This document shows positions 8,750 through 16,701 of a stretch of DNA of 64,000 nt, piece by piece. The notes beneath the pieces are model-generated. The model was not told where the DNA came from and did no database searches. It saw nothing but the letters and a program-made list of their open reading frames with translations. Position 1 is the first letter of the stretch. The number at the start of each line of letters is the position of its first letter. This DNA comes from Planctomycetes bacterium MalM25. Lineage in GTDB: Bacteria; Planctomycetota; Planctomycetia; Pirellulales; Lacipirellulaceae. The DNA is taken from assembly GCA_007745835.1 (NCBI GenBank), contig CP036424.1, positions 1,697,001 to 1,761,000 of the forward strand, in the 5' to 3' direction. The position numbers and the translations under genes are program-made.

Positions 8750-8923
8750 ATGCATCAGCGCGGCCACCGAAATGGCTGCGGGGATGGACGGTTCTCTGCT
8801 AACCGGAAGCGACGGCAACTGCGTTTGGCAAAGCACGACTGCGGTCATCGTGCCCAATGGTTAAGACGGACGCAGCTGAGTTGTTCGCAGCGGCCCCCGC
8901 TTATACATCCCTCGCCGTCGTGC

Positions 8924-10240
8924 TCACTCTCCGAGGCAGTACAAACTCTGGTCCGTACGCAGGTACAGGCGCCCGTCATCTACCGCGGGGGTCGCCATGA
9001 TCGCGCCGTCCAGTTGGTTTTGACTCACGGTTCGTGCTTCATCCGACTTCGCGTCGAGGACGGTCGTGAGGCCTTCTTGATTGAAAAAGTAGACCAGTCC
9101 GCCAGCAAGCAGGGGCGAGGCCGAGTAGTTGCCACCCATCCGTTTCCTCCACACGAGGTTCTCGAGCGAGAGGTCAAGGCAAACGCCAACGCCCTTGTCG
9201 CTGACTGTCAGGAGCCGGTCGCCGATCAGCAGTGGCGAGGGCATGGTCGGCGCTTGGTGCCGGCTGCGAGCTATCAAGTGCGTCGAGGTGACATCCCCGC
9301 TGCCGTCGGCACGCACGGCGATGATCTCCGGCGATGTGAAGCCGCTGGAGAAGTAGACGATTCCGTCAGCCGCTACCGGCCTGGGCACAACGGAGAAGCC
9401 GTCCCCGTGATCGGCCCTCCACAGCTCTTCGCCGTTCCGTGGGTTGTACGAAACGATCCACTGCGCCCCGGTTACGGCAAGCTGGTCCCGCCCCGCAGCG
9501 TGGAACACGACGGGGGTGCAGTACGACTTGCGGAAGTCGGGCTCTTTGCTCCGAATGGCCGGCCGATCGGTACGCCAGACCGTTTCTCCGGTTCGCTTGT
9601 CCAGAGCGGTGACGAACTGCACGTTCGCCCCGTCGTAGGTGAGCACCATCAAGTCTTCGTACAGCACGGGCGAGCTGCCCGGCCCAACGTAGTGCTTGAC
9701 GGGTAGCACGCGTCTCCAGAGCACCTCGCCCGTCGTCGTGTCGACGCACGCGTTGCCGTAGGTCCCGAAGTGGCAGTACAGCCGGCCCGCCTCTACAACC
9801 GGGGTCGGAGAAGCGTAGCTGTTGAGCGAGTGGATGACGTCGATATCGGACGGCGTGAAGAGCTCGACCTGACGCCTTAGTTCGCCCGTACGCTTGTCGA
9901 GGCATAACGCCTGAAGCGACAACGAAGAGGCGAGCTCCGAATTCTTGGCAGTCATCAAGCCATCGGTCTTGCTCGCCAACTGGTCCTCGGTGGCCCCCAG
10001 TTTTTCGATGGCCGAGGTGACCCAGATCTGATTGCCCCGAATAACGGGGGACGACCAGCCGCGGCCGGGCAGGTCGGTCTTCCAGACGACGTTCTCCGTT
10101 TCGCTCCAGGTGGTCGGCGCCGGGCTCGGTGAATGCCCCTGCCCTCCCGGGCCCCGGAACTCGGGCCATCCGGCGGCATGACTCAGAATGGCCGACGAAG
10201 CAAGGCAGACAGCAGCGAGCAGGCGTAGCATGGCGGGCAT
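8924..10240 (-). CDS. PQQ-like beta-propeller repeat protein
   Basis: A 438-aa exported protein: signal peptide MLRLLAAVCLASSAILSHAA, then WPEFRGPGGQGHS, the usual opening of planctomycete PQQ-like propeller proteins. Successive blades end in motifs such as VVWKTDLPGRGWSSP, GEVLWRRVL, GETVWRTDRP, GEELWRADHG and ENLVWRKRMG. These proteins resemble BamB and PQQ dehydrogenase propellers but show no catalytic domain, so enzymatic activity cannot be assumed. The two close ATGs at 10240 and 10231 are equally possible. The gene is separated from zur by 240 bp and appears to be transcribed alone. Confidence 0.88.
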   Translation of the reverse strand: MPAMLRLLAAVCLASSAILSHAAGWPEFRGPGGQGHSPSPAPTTWSETENVVWKTDLPGRGWSSPVIRGNQIWVTSAIEKLGATEDQLASKTDGLMTAKNSELASSLSLQALCLDKRTGELRRQVELFTPSDIDVIHSLNSYASPTPVVEAGRLYCHFGTYGNACVDTTTGEVLWRRVLPVKHYVGPGSSPVLYEDLMVLTYDGANVQFVTALDKRTGETVWRTDRPAIRSKEPDFRKSYCTPVVFHAAGRDQLAVTGAQWIVSYNPRNGEELWRADHGDGFSVVPRPVAADGIVYFSSGFTSPEIIAVRADGSGDVTSTHLIARSRHQAPTMPSPLLIGDRLLTVSDKGVGVCLDLSLENLVWRKRMGGNYSASPLLAGGLVYFFNQEGLTTVLDAKSDEARTVSQNQLDGAIMATPAVDDGRLYLRTDQSLYCLGE

Positions 10241-10425
10241 ACCTGGGGAGACGTTGGCGGAGTGCTCGGCCAAGTATAGTGCCAGTTGCCCCCATTCCAT
10301 TGGGTGGGTAGTTCGGTCCGCGAACGCTACTTCTCCTAATTTGACCGTCCGTCAAGAACGCGGCCTGTGACCCAGAATGTGGCTAGGTGGAGATTCCGCG
10401 CGCTGTTTCGATGCTTTTTAGCAGC

Positions 10426-11697
10426 TCACGCCGCGGGCCAGCCCCGCTTGGTGAGCAGCCACTGCGACACGCCGATCTGGCGTTCGCGGAAACCGGCCTC
10501 GCAGTAGCTGAGGTAGTAGTCCCACAGCCGCAGGAAGCGCTCGTCGAAGCCGAGGGCCGACGCCTCGTCAAGCCGGCCGAACAGGTTGTCTCGCCACACC
10601 GCCAGCGTGCGGGCGTAGTGCTCGGCGAAGTCCTCCTGGTGGGCGAGGCGGAGGTCGGTCTCGCGGCGGAGGCAGTCGGTGATCGCGCCGGGGCTCGGCA
10701 AGAACCCGCCGGGGAAGATGTGCTTCTGGATGAAGTCGACGCGGTGACGGTAGGCGTCGTAGCGGCAGTCGGGGATGGTGATCGCCTGCAACGCCATGGC
10801 GCCGGTTGGCTTCAGCAGCCGCGAGCACTGGCGGAAGTACTCCGGCAGGTAACGCTGGCCGACCGCCTCGATCATCTCGATCGAGACCACTTTGTCGTAC
10901 GCGCCGCGCAGGTCGCGGTAGTCCTCCAGGAGCAGCTCGACCCGCTCGCCGACGCCCGCTTGGCGGAAGCGCTCGGCGGCGTAGTCGTGCTGCGCTTGGG
11001 AGATCGTTGTTGTGGTGACGCGGCAGCCGTACTCGGTCGCGGCGTGCAGCGCAAAGCCGCCCCAGCCCGTGCCGATTTCTAGAACGCGGTCGCCGGCGCC
11101 GAGGCGGAGTCGGCGGCACAAGCGGTCGTACTTCTCGCGTGAGGCCTCCTCCATCGTGCTGTCGGCCGATGGGAAGTAGCCGCTCGAGTAGGTCATCGTC
11201 GGGTCGAGCATCAACTCGTAGAAGTCGTTGCTCAGGTCGTAATGCTGCGCGATGTTGCTGCGGCTGCCGCTCGGCGTGTTGCGGCGGAGCCAGTGAGCGA
11301 ACGCGCGGAACGGCTTGAGCAGGACCGGCACGCCCCGCTCGACGCCCTGGATTGACTCGAGGTTCGCGGCGAAGACCCGGAGCGTGGCCGTCAGGTCGGG
11401 CGTGTCCCAGTCGCCATCGACGTACGCCTCGCCCGCGCCGATCGACCCTTGCAAAGCCACCCGGCGGTAGAAGCGGTCGCGGTGGACGGTGATCGCCCCC
11501 GTGGGCCCCTCGCCCCCCGGGCCGAGCGTCGCCTCGCCGTGCCGGTCGCGTAGGATGAGCCGGCCCTCCGTGAGGCGTTGCAGTCGGCGCAGCACCGGGC
11601 CGCGGAACCACGACGCGGCGCCCGTCTCGGCCGCTTGCGGCTGCGTCTTGGCCGGGGCTACTCGGGCTGTGGCGCCGGGTGCGGATAGTAAGGACAT
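10426..11697 (-). CDS. cfa: Cyclopropane-fatty-acyl-phospholipid synthase family SAM methyltransferase
   Basis: A 423-aa CFA synthase (COG2230). The N-terminal lipid-binding part (about 40-130: GAITVHRDRFYRRVALQGS, GEAYVDGDWDTPDL) precedes NIAQHYDLSNDFYELMLD and the SAM-binding motif VLEIGTGWGGFA near residue 205. The conserved tail YYLSYCEAGFRERQIGV is present. It methylates double bonds of membrane phospholipid acyl chains using SAM. The start is the ATG at 11697 (MSLLSAPG), which overlaps the DUF1365 gene by 40 nt. COG2907, DUF1365 and CFA genes side by side form a well-known bacterial cluster linked in some species to methylated or furan fatty acids and oxidative stress. Confidence 0.93.
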   Translation of the reverse strand: MSLLSAPGATARVAPAKTQPQAAETGAASWFRGPVLRRLQRLTEGRLILRDRHGEATLGPGGEGPTGAITVHRDRFYRRVALQGSIGAGEAYVDGDWDTPDLTATLRVFAANLESIQGVERGVPVLLKPFRAFAHWLRRNTPSGSRSNIAQHYDLSNDFYELMLDPTMTYSSGYFPSADSTMEEASREKYDRLCRRLRLGAGDRVLEIGTGWGGFALHAATEYGCRVTTTTISQAQHDYAAERFRQAGVGERVELLLEDYRDLRGAYDKVVSIEMIEAVGQRYLPEYFRQCSRLLKPTGAMALQAITIPDCRYDAYRHRVDFIQKHIFPGGFLPSPGAITDCLRRETDLRLAHQEDFAEHYARTLAVWRDNLFGRLDEASALGFDERFLRLWDYYLSYCEAGFRERQIGVSQWLLTKRGWPAA

Positions 11698-12416
11698 TGC
11701 TTCCACCAGAGTTTCAGGGCCTGGTAATAGATCGCGGTGGTGATTTGCGCGGTCATCAGCGGGTAACGGACCGCCGCGCGGCGGAGAGACGCTTTGGTGA
11801 GCGGGACGCGACGGAGCAGCAGGTTGGCGTCGAACGAGCGCTGCCCCGGCGCCTGCCTCGCCAGCGAGACCCGCAGGCGGTTGCTCGGCTCGCTCAGCCG
11901 CCAGCGGTACCGACCGTCCATGCTCATGAACGGCGAGACATGGAACGCTTTTGCGTGGCCGAAGCGGAGTTCGCCCTGCGAGGAAGCTCGCTCCGCGCCG
12001 GATAGCACGTAGGCGTGGCGTTCGTTCCATGGGGTGTTGCTCACCTCCGCGAGCACGTGCTCGACGCGCTCGCCCGCGGCGTCGAAAGTGTAGTAGAGGT
12101 TGAGCGGGCTGAAGTAGTAGCCGAACCAGCGGAGCTGGGTCAGCAGCCGGATCGGCCCCGCGGGCTCGGCGCCGGTCGCCTCACCGATCGTCTGTCGGAC
12201 CTCGTCTTGCAAGCCGATCGAGGGATCGAACAGCCGGTCCTCACGGCGGAAGCAGGCGGCGGACCACCTGCGATCGGACAAGACGCGACCCGGCCCGACG
12301 AGACTCGGAAGCTCGTCGAGGTCGAGGTACGCCAGCACCAAGCCGTAGCGGAACCGGTGGGTCACCGGGTCGCGGCGGTGGTGGGCGACGGCGCCTTGGT
12401 ACAGGCAGCTGTGCAT
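11658..12416 (-). CDS. DUF1365 family protein
   Basis: A 252-aa COG3496 protein. It has the family opening MHSCLYQGAVAHHRRDPVTHRFRYGL, then FGYYFSPLNLYYTF and the AKAFHVSPFMSMDGRYRW motif in the second half. Biochemical function is unsettled, but it is nearly always next to the FAD oxidoreductase (COG2907) and the CFA synthase, as here, and is assumed to work on acyl chains at the membrane. It overlaps both neighbours (55 nt with the upstream gene, 40 nt with the downstream one), so translation is probably coupled. Confidence 0.9.
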   Translation of the reverse strand: MHSCLYQGAVAHHRRDPVTHRFRYGLVLAYLDLDELPSLVGPGRVLSDRRWSAACFRREDRLFDPSIGLQDEVRQTIGEATGAEPAGPIRLLTQLRWFGYYFSPLNLYYTFDAAGERVEHVLAEVSNTPWNERHAYVLSGAERASSQGELRFGHAKAFHVSPFMSMDGRYRWRLSEPSNRLRVSLARQAPGQRSFDANLLLRRVPLTKASLRRAAVRYPLMTAQITTAIYYQALKLWWKQCPYYPHPAPQPE

Positions 12417-13669
12417 GCCTCCAGACCGATCCCGAAGTGATTGGCGACGGCCAGCGCACTGCGCACGCCGTCTTCGTGAAAACCGTAGCCCCAGTAGGCT
12501 CCGCAGAAATGAACGCCCCGTTGGCCGCTGATCTCCGCCCAGCGGTTCTGGGCCGCGATCGACTCCAGCGAGTACGCGGGGTGGGCGAACTCGAACCGCC
12601 GGTGCACCCGGTCGGGGTCGATCGCGTCGTCCTGGTTGAGCGTGAGCAGCAGGCGTCCTGGTTCGGCGACGCCCTGCAGCCGGCCGAGGTCGTAGGTCAC
12701 CGAAGCGGGCTGCTCCGCGTCGCCGGTGAGGCGGTAGTTCCAGCTCGCCCACGCGTCGCGCCGCTTCGGCAACAGCGACGCGTCCGTGTGCAGCACGGCG
12801 GTGTTGCCGGCGTACGGCAGGTCGCCGAGGATCGCCTGCTCTTCCGCTTCGAGCGGGTCGAGCAATCGGCGTGCTTGGTCGGCGTGCGTTGCGAACACGA
12901 CCTCGTCGAACGTCTCCGCGTCGCCGTTCTCGCTATGGATCGTGAAGCCGGTGGGCGTGCGTTCGACGCGTGCGATCGTTTGGATCAACCGGATCGATGC
13001 TTCCATACCCGCGAGCAAACGCCGAACGTACTCGCGCGAGCCGCCGACGATCGTCCGCCATTGCGGCCGGTCGCGGAGTTGCAGCAGCCCGTGGTTGGCG
13101 AAGAAACCGAGCAGGAACCGCGCCGGGAAACGATCGATCTGCCCCGGCGTGCTCGACCAGATGGCCGACGCCATCGGCAACAGGTAGCACCGGCGGAAGC
13201 GCTCGCTGAAACCGCCTGCGTCGAGGAAGTCGCCGACCGTCGTTTGCGAAGGAAGGGCGGAGGAGGCGGCCGCCGCGGTCGCTTCGCGGTTGAAACGGGC
13301 GATCTCGCCGAGCATCCGCCAGAACGAGGACCGCAGGGCGTTCGTGCGTTGGGCGAAGAGCCCGCGGAGACCGCTCCCTTGGTACTCCAGGCCCGACTCG
13401 GGGTCCTGCACGCTGAAGCTCATGTCGCTCGCGCGCGACTCGACGCCTAGCAGGTCGAGCATCCGACAGAAGTTCGGGTAGGTCCGCTCGTTGAAGACCA
13501 TGAAGCCGACGTCGGCCCGACGGGGCCGGCCGTCCAGCTCGACATCGACCGTCAGCGCGTGCCCGCCGGCGTGGCGGCCCGCCTCGAAGAGGGTGACCTC
13601 GTGTCGGGACGCCAAGAGCCGGGCGGTCACGCATCCGCTCACGCCGGCGCCGAGGACCGCGATCCGCAT
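12362..13669 (-). CDS. FAD-dependent amine-oxidase-like oxidoreductase (COG2907)
   Basis: A 435-aa flavoprotein. The N-terminal Rossmann motif VLGAGVSGCVTARLL (residues 5-19) is followed by FEAGRHAGGHALTVDVELDG, the GG-doublet of the amine oxidase/phytoene desaturase superfamily. The C-terminal FAD-contact motif GVHFCGAYWGYGFHEDGVRSAL is typical of COG2907. It is likely to oxidise or desaturate a fatty acyl or polyprenyl substrate; the exact reaction is unknown. Its start codon abuts the stop of the desaturase gene, and its end overlaps DUF1365. Confidence 0.9.
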   Translation of the reverse strand: MRIAVLGAGVSGCVTARLLASRHEVTLFEAGRHAGGHALTVDVELDGRPRRADVGFMVFNERTYPNFCRMLDLLGVESRASDMSFSVQDPESGLEYQGSGLRGLFAQRTNALRSSFWRMLGEIARFNREATAAAASSALPSQTTVGDFLDAGGFSERFRRCYLLPMASAIWSSTPGQIDRFPARFLLGFFANHGLLQLRDRPQWRTIVGGSREYVRRLLAGMEASIRLIQTIARVERTPTGFTIHSENGDAETFDEVVFATHADQARRLLDPLEAEEQAILGDLPYAGNTAVLHTDASLLPKRRDAWASWNYRLTGDAEQPASVTYDLGRLQGVAEPGRLLLTLNQDDAIDPDRVHRRFEFAHPAYSLESIAAQNRWAEISGQRGVHFCGAYWGYGFHEDGVRSALAVANHFGIGLEACTAACTKAPSPTTAATR

Positions 13670-14611
13670 CTAGGCGTCTCCCGGGGCGTGGCGGCGGCGG
13701 CGTTGCGAGGCCGCGTTTGCCGGCGCCGGTTTCAAGTCCCACACCAACCCGAGGCACGACATCAGGTAGAGGCCGTAATACGAGAGGTCTATCTCCCACC
13801 AACGGAAACCCTGGCGGGCCGAGTTCGGAAAGAAGTGGTGGTTGTTGTGCCACCCTTCGCCGAAGGTGAGCAACGCGAGCCAGAAGTTGTTCCGGCTGTC
13901 GTCGTTCGTGTCGTAGGGACGCGTGCCGAATTTGTGCGCCAGCGAGTTGATCGAGAAGGTGACGTGGTACAGCGTGACCGTCGAGATGACAAACCCCCAA
14001 ACAAGCATCTGCGGCCCGCTCGTGCCGAGCTGTGGCGCCGTCCGCTCAAGCAAGACGCCGAGGCCGTACATCGCCCCCGCCAAGAGAGCCGGCGCGGCGA
14101 AGTCGAACCGGTCGAGCAACCGCAGCTCCGGAAACTTCGTCAGGTCCTTCACCATGCGGGTGTCGGTCTGATAGTTCTTATCGGTCATGAACCAGAGCAT
14201 GTGGCTCCACCAGAAACCGTCCTGCACGGGCGAGTGGATGTCGCCCGGCTTGTCCGACGCCCGATGGTGGTGCCGGTGGTGGGCGGCCCACCAGATCGGC
14301 CCGCGTTGCCCCGCCGCGCTGCCGAGCAGCGCGCCGAGGAACTGGACCGGGCGGCTCGTCTTGAAGGCGCGGTGTGAGAAGTAGCGGTGGTAGAACGCCG
14401 TCAGCCCGAAGACCCGCGCGAAGTGAACCCCCGCCGCCACCAGGACCGCCGTCCAGCTCCAGCCGACGAAGATTACGCCGAAGCAGGCGAGGTGCAGCAG
14501 GAAGAAGGGGGCGACCCGGAACCACTCGACCTGATTCGCTTTGGAAGCGTCCGCCTTGGAGGCGGCCACTTCGTCGGTTGGAGCCGGGGTGTGGTGAGTC
14601 GATTCGAGCAT
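13670..14611 (-). CDS. Membrane fatty-acid desaturase (delta-9 type)
   Basis: A 313-aa integral membrane di-iron desaturase. The three histidine boxes are intact: HRYFSH, HHRHH and HNNHH. Hydrophobic segments around residues 35-80 and 175-225 form the transmembrane hairpins. It would insert a cis double bond in acyl-CoA or acyl-lipid chains, creating the substrate that the two CFA-type methyltransferases of this cluster modify. The ATG reading MLESTHHTP is chosen; the frame extends 16 codons further without support. Gap to the next gene is zero bases. Confidence 0.93.
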   Translation of the reverse strand: MLESTHHTPAPTDEVAASKADASKANQVEWFRVAPFFLLHLACFGVIFVGWSWTAVLVAAGVHFARVFGLTAFYHRYFSHRAFKTSRPVQFLGALLGSAAGQRGPIWWAAHHRHHHRASDKPGDIHSPVQDGFWWSHMLWFMTDKNYQTDTRMVKDLTKFPELRLLDRFDFAAPALLAGAMYGLGVLLERTAPQLGTSGPQMLVWGFVISTVTLYHVTFSINSLAHKFGTRPYDTNDDSRNNFWLALLTFGEGWHNNHHFFPNSARQGFRWWEIDLSYYGLYLMSCLGLVWDLKPAPANAASQRRRRHAPGDA

Positions 14612-14663
14612 GACGTGTTGTAGGCCTCGTGGGGGGGCTGACCAGCCTGAATCGTCCATCCGG

Positions 14664-15425
14664 CTAGCCGGCCGCCTTAGGCCGCCAGGGGAAAAAGGCG
14701 TTCGTGCGGCGGGTGTACTCGCCGTAGGCGCCGAGGCGTTCGCCGAGCGATTTCTCGAGCAGCGTGACCCCCGAGACCTTCATCAGCAGGATCGACATCA
14801 CGACCGGACCGATCAGCGTCCACCAAACGAAGCCGGCCTGCACGGAGACGAGGTAGACCCCCCACCAGACGAGGAAATCGCCGAAGTAATTGGGGTGCCG
14901 CGTGTACCGCCAGAGCCCGGAGTCGAGCACCCTGCCGCGGTTCGCGGGGTCCGCCTTGAAGTGGGCGAGCTGGTAGTCGCCAACCGACTCGAAGAAGAGT
15001 CCGGTCGCGTAGACGACCACGCCGGCCAACGCCCAACCGCTGATTGGCCCGCCGTGGAGGATCGCCGTTTGGAGCGGCAGGGCTACGATCCAAGTGAGCA
15101 CCGCTTGCAGAACGAACACGATCAGCAGGCTGGCGAGCGGGAAGCTCGGCCCCCAGCGGTCGCGCATCGCGGCGTAGCGTTTATCCTCGGGCTCGCCCCA
15201 GTTTCGCCAAGTTAGGTAACCACTCAACCTGAACGCCCACACCGTCACCATGCCGACCAGCAGCCAGCCAAGTGGGGTGGGAGTCGTTGTGAGCAGGCTC
15301 AGCCAAGTGATGACCGCAAAGCCGATGCCCCAGAAGAGGTCGACGATGCTGACGTCCCGCTTGGCGAGGCTCACGAGCCAGACCACGCTGTGCATCAGCA
15401 GGACGGCGGCCAAGTTGGTTAGCAT
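14664..15425 (-). CDS. DUF1295 membrane protein (steroid 5-alpha-reductase-like, COG3752)
   Basis: A 253-aa multi-pass membrane protein (about six hydrophobic segments). The DUF1295/ICMT-like C-terminal motif is visible: SGLWRYTRHPNYFGDFLVWWGV, with the His-Pro-Asn-Tyr-Phe-Gly core. Relatives reduce enone double bonds or methylate prenyl groups; here the reaction is unknown. It is the first gene of the minus-strand lipid operon and is divergent from a CFA-like gene across a 75-bp gap. Confidence 0.9.
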   Translation of the reverse strand: MLTNLAAVLLMHSVVWLVSLAKRDVSIVDLFWGIGFAVITWLSLLTTTPTPLGWLLVGMVTVWAFRLSGYLTWRNWGEPEDKRYAAMRDRWGPSFPLASLLIVFVLQAVLTWIVALPLQTAILHGGPISGWALAGVVVYATGLFFESVGDYQLAHFKADPANRGRVLDSGLWRYTRHPNYFGDFLVWWGVYLVSVQAGFVWWTLIGPVVMSILLMKVSGVTLLEKSLGERLGAYGEYTRRTNAFFPWRPKAAG

Positions 15426-15500
15426 CGCAGACGGTCCAAGAGAGCTTTCAAGACGGCCGATTCTAGTCGATCACCACAACCGACAGCCCGGGGACTTGCG

Positions 15501-16619
15501 ATGAGTCTGATCTCACTGGCCGAAGCGGGCTGGCTCCCCGACGCGGTGATCCGCCTGGGTATTCGCCGTTTGCTCCGCAAGCGGATGCAGCCGACCCGCG
15601 AAGATCGCGCGAACCTGGAACGCTTCGTCGAGAACCTCAAGCGATCGCCCCTCGCGGTTCACACCCAGGCGGCGAACGATCAGCACTACGAAACCCCCGC
15701 CGATTTCTTCGAGCGGGTGCTCGGTCCGCGGCTGAAGTACAGCTGCTGTCACTACGAGGCGCCCGATTCGACGCTCGCCGAAGCCGAGGAGTCGATGCTC
15801 CGACTCACCTGCCAGCGGGCGGGGCTTGCCGAGGGGCAGCGCATCCTCGAGCTCGGTTGCGGCTGGGGGTCGCTCACGCTCTGGATGGCGGAGCAGTACC
15901 CCGGGGCGCAGGTCACGGCGGTCTCCAACTCGCACAGCCAGCGTGAGTTCATCGAAGGCCGCGCCGCGCAGCGAGGGCTTACGAATCTCAAGGTCCTCAC
16001 CGCGGACATGATCGACTTCGCGCCGCCCGGTGAGTACGACCGGATCGTCTCGGTCGAGATGTTCGAGCACATGCGGAACTACGAGCTGCTGTTCCAGCGG
16101 GTCGCCAGCTGGCTGGCGCCGGGGGGCGAGGCGTTCGTGCATGTCTTCTGCCACGCTAAGGAGCCTTACCTTTTCGAAACCGAGGGGGAGGACAACTGGA
16201 TGGGCCGGCATTTCTTTACCGGCGGGGTGATGCCTTCGGAGAACCTCTTCGATCAGTTCCCCGACGACCTGAGGATCGTCGAGCGCTGGCGCGTCGACGG
16301 CACGCACTACTGGCGGACGTGCGAGCACTGGCTGCTCAACTTGGACCAGCATATCCATGCGATCCGCCAGGGTTTTAAGCGGACGCTCCCCCCCGCGGAG
16401 GCTCGCGTCGCGGTGCAGCGTTGGAGGATGTTTTTCTTGGCCTGCGCTGAACTCTTCCGTTACGAGGGGGGGCTGCGGTGGTTTGTCGCCCACTACCGTT
16501 TTCAGCCTGTCTCGCCGTTAAAACCGCGAAAAAACGGACGTTCCCCGGTAGATCGCCCCGCGGATTCGGCCGGATCGACCGCGCCGCCTGCCGATGGCGT
16601 CGTGCAGACGAGTCGATAG
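15501..16619 (+). CDS. Second CFA-type SAM-dependent methyltransferase
   Basis: A 372-aa protein related to CFA synthases but shorter at the N terminus. It starts MSLISLAEAGWLPDAVIRLG, has NDQHYETPADFFERVLGP in place of the usual HYDLSNDFY region, and the SAM motif ILELGCGWGSLTLW near residue 117. The end (about 345-372) is Pro/Ser-rich and probably disordered. In other bacteria this subgroup accompanies DUF1295 and COG2907 genes, as here. It may methylate an unsaturated acyl chain at a different position or chain length from the other CFA protein (inference). Confidence 0.88.
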   Translation: MSLISLAEAGWLPDAVIRLGIRRLLRKRMQPTREDRANLERFVENLKRSPLAVHTQAANDQHYETPADFFERVLGPRLKYSCCHYEAPDSTLAEAEESMLRLTCQRAGLAEGQRILELGCGWGSLTLWMAEQYPGAQVTAVSNSHSQREFIEGRAAQRGLTNLKVLTADMIDFAPPGEYDRIVSVEMFEHMRNYELLFQRVASWLAPGGEAFVHVFCHAKEPYLFETEGEDNWMGRHFFTGGVMPSENLFDQFPDDLRIVERWRVDGTHYWRTCEHWLLNLDQHIHAIRQGFKRTLPPAEARVAVQRWRMFFLACAELFRYEGGLRWFVAHYRFQPVSPLKPRKNGRSPVDRPADSAGSTAPPADGVVQTSR

Positions 16620-16648
16620 ACCGCTGCCCGGAACACCGCCACGCGATC

Positions 16649-16654
16649 TATAAT
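16649..16654 (+). promoter_or_regulatory. Possible -10 element upstream of the PSD1 gene
   Basis: A perfect TATAAT sits 48 nt before the PSD1 start codon. No good -35 is seen at 17 nt spacing, so it is only a candidate. Confidence 0.35.
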
Positions 16655-16701
16655 GCGAGCTTGCCCTTTAGGCGTTCGCCTTCGGTCTCGTGAGATATGG
16701 C

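Noticed and set aside
12241-14525. Several 70-350 aa frames overlapping the FAD oxidoreductase and desaturase genes
   Set aside because: All are alternative-frame translations of genes with intact motifs in the annotated frame.
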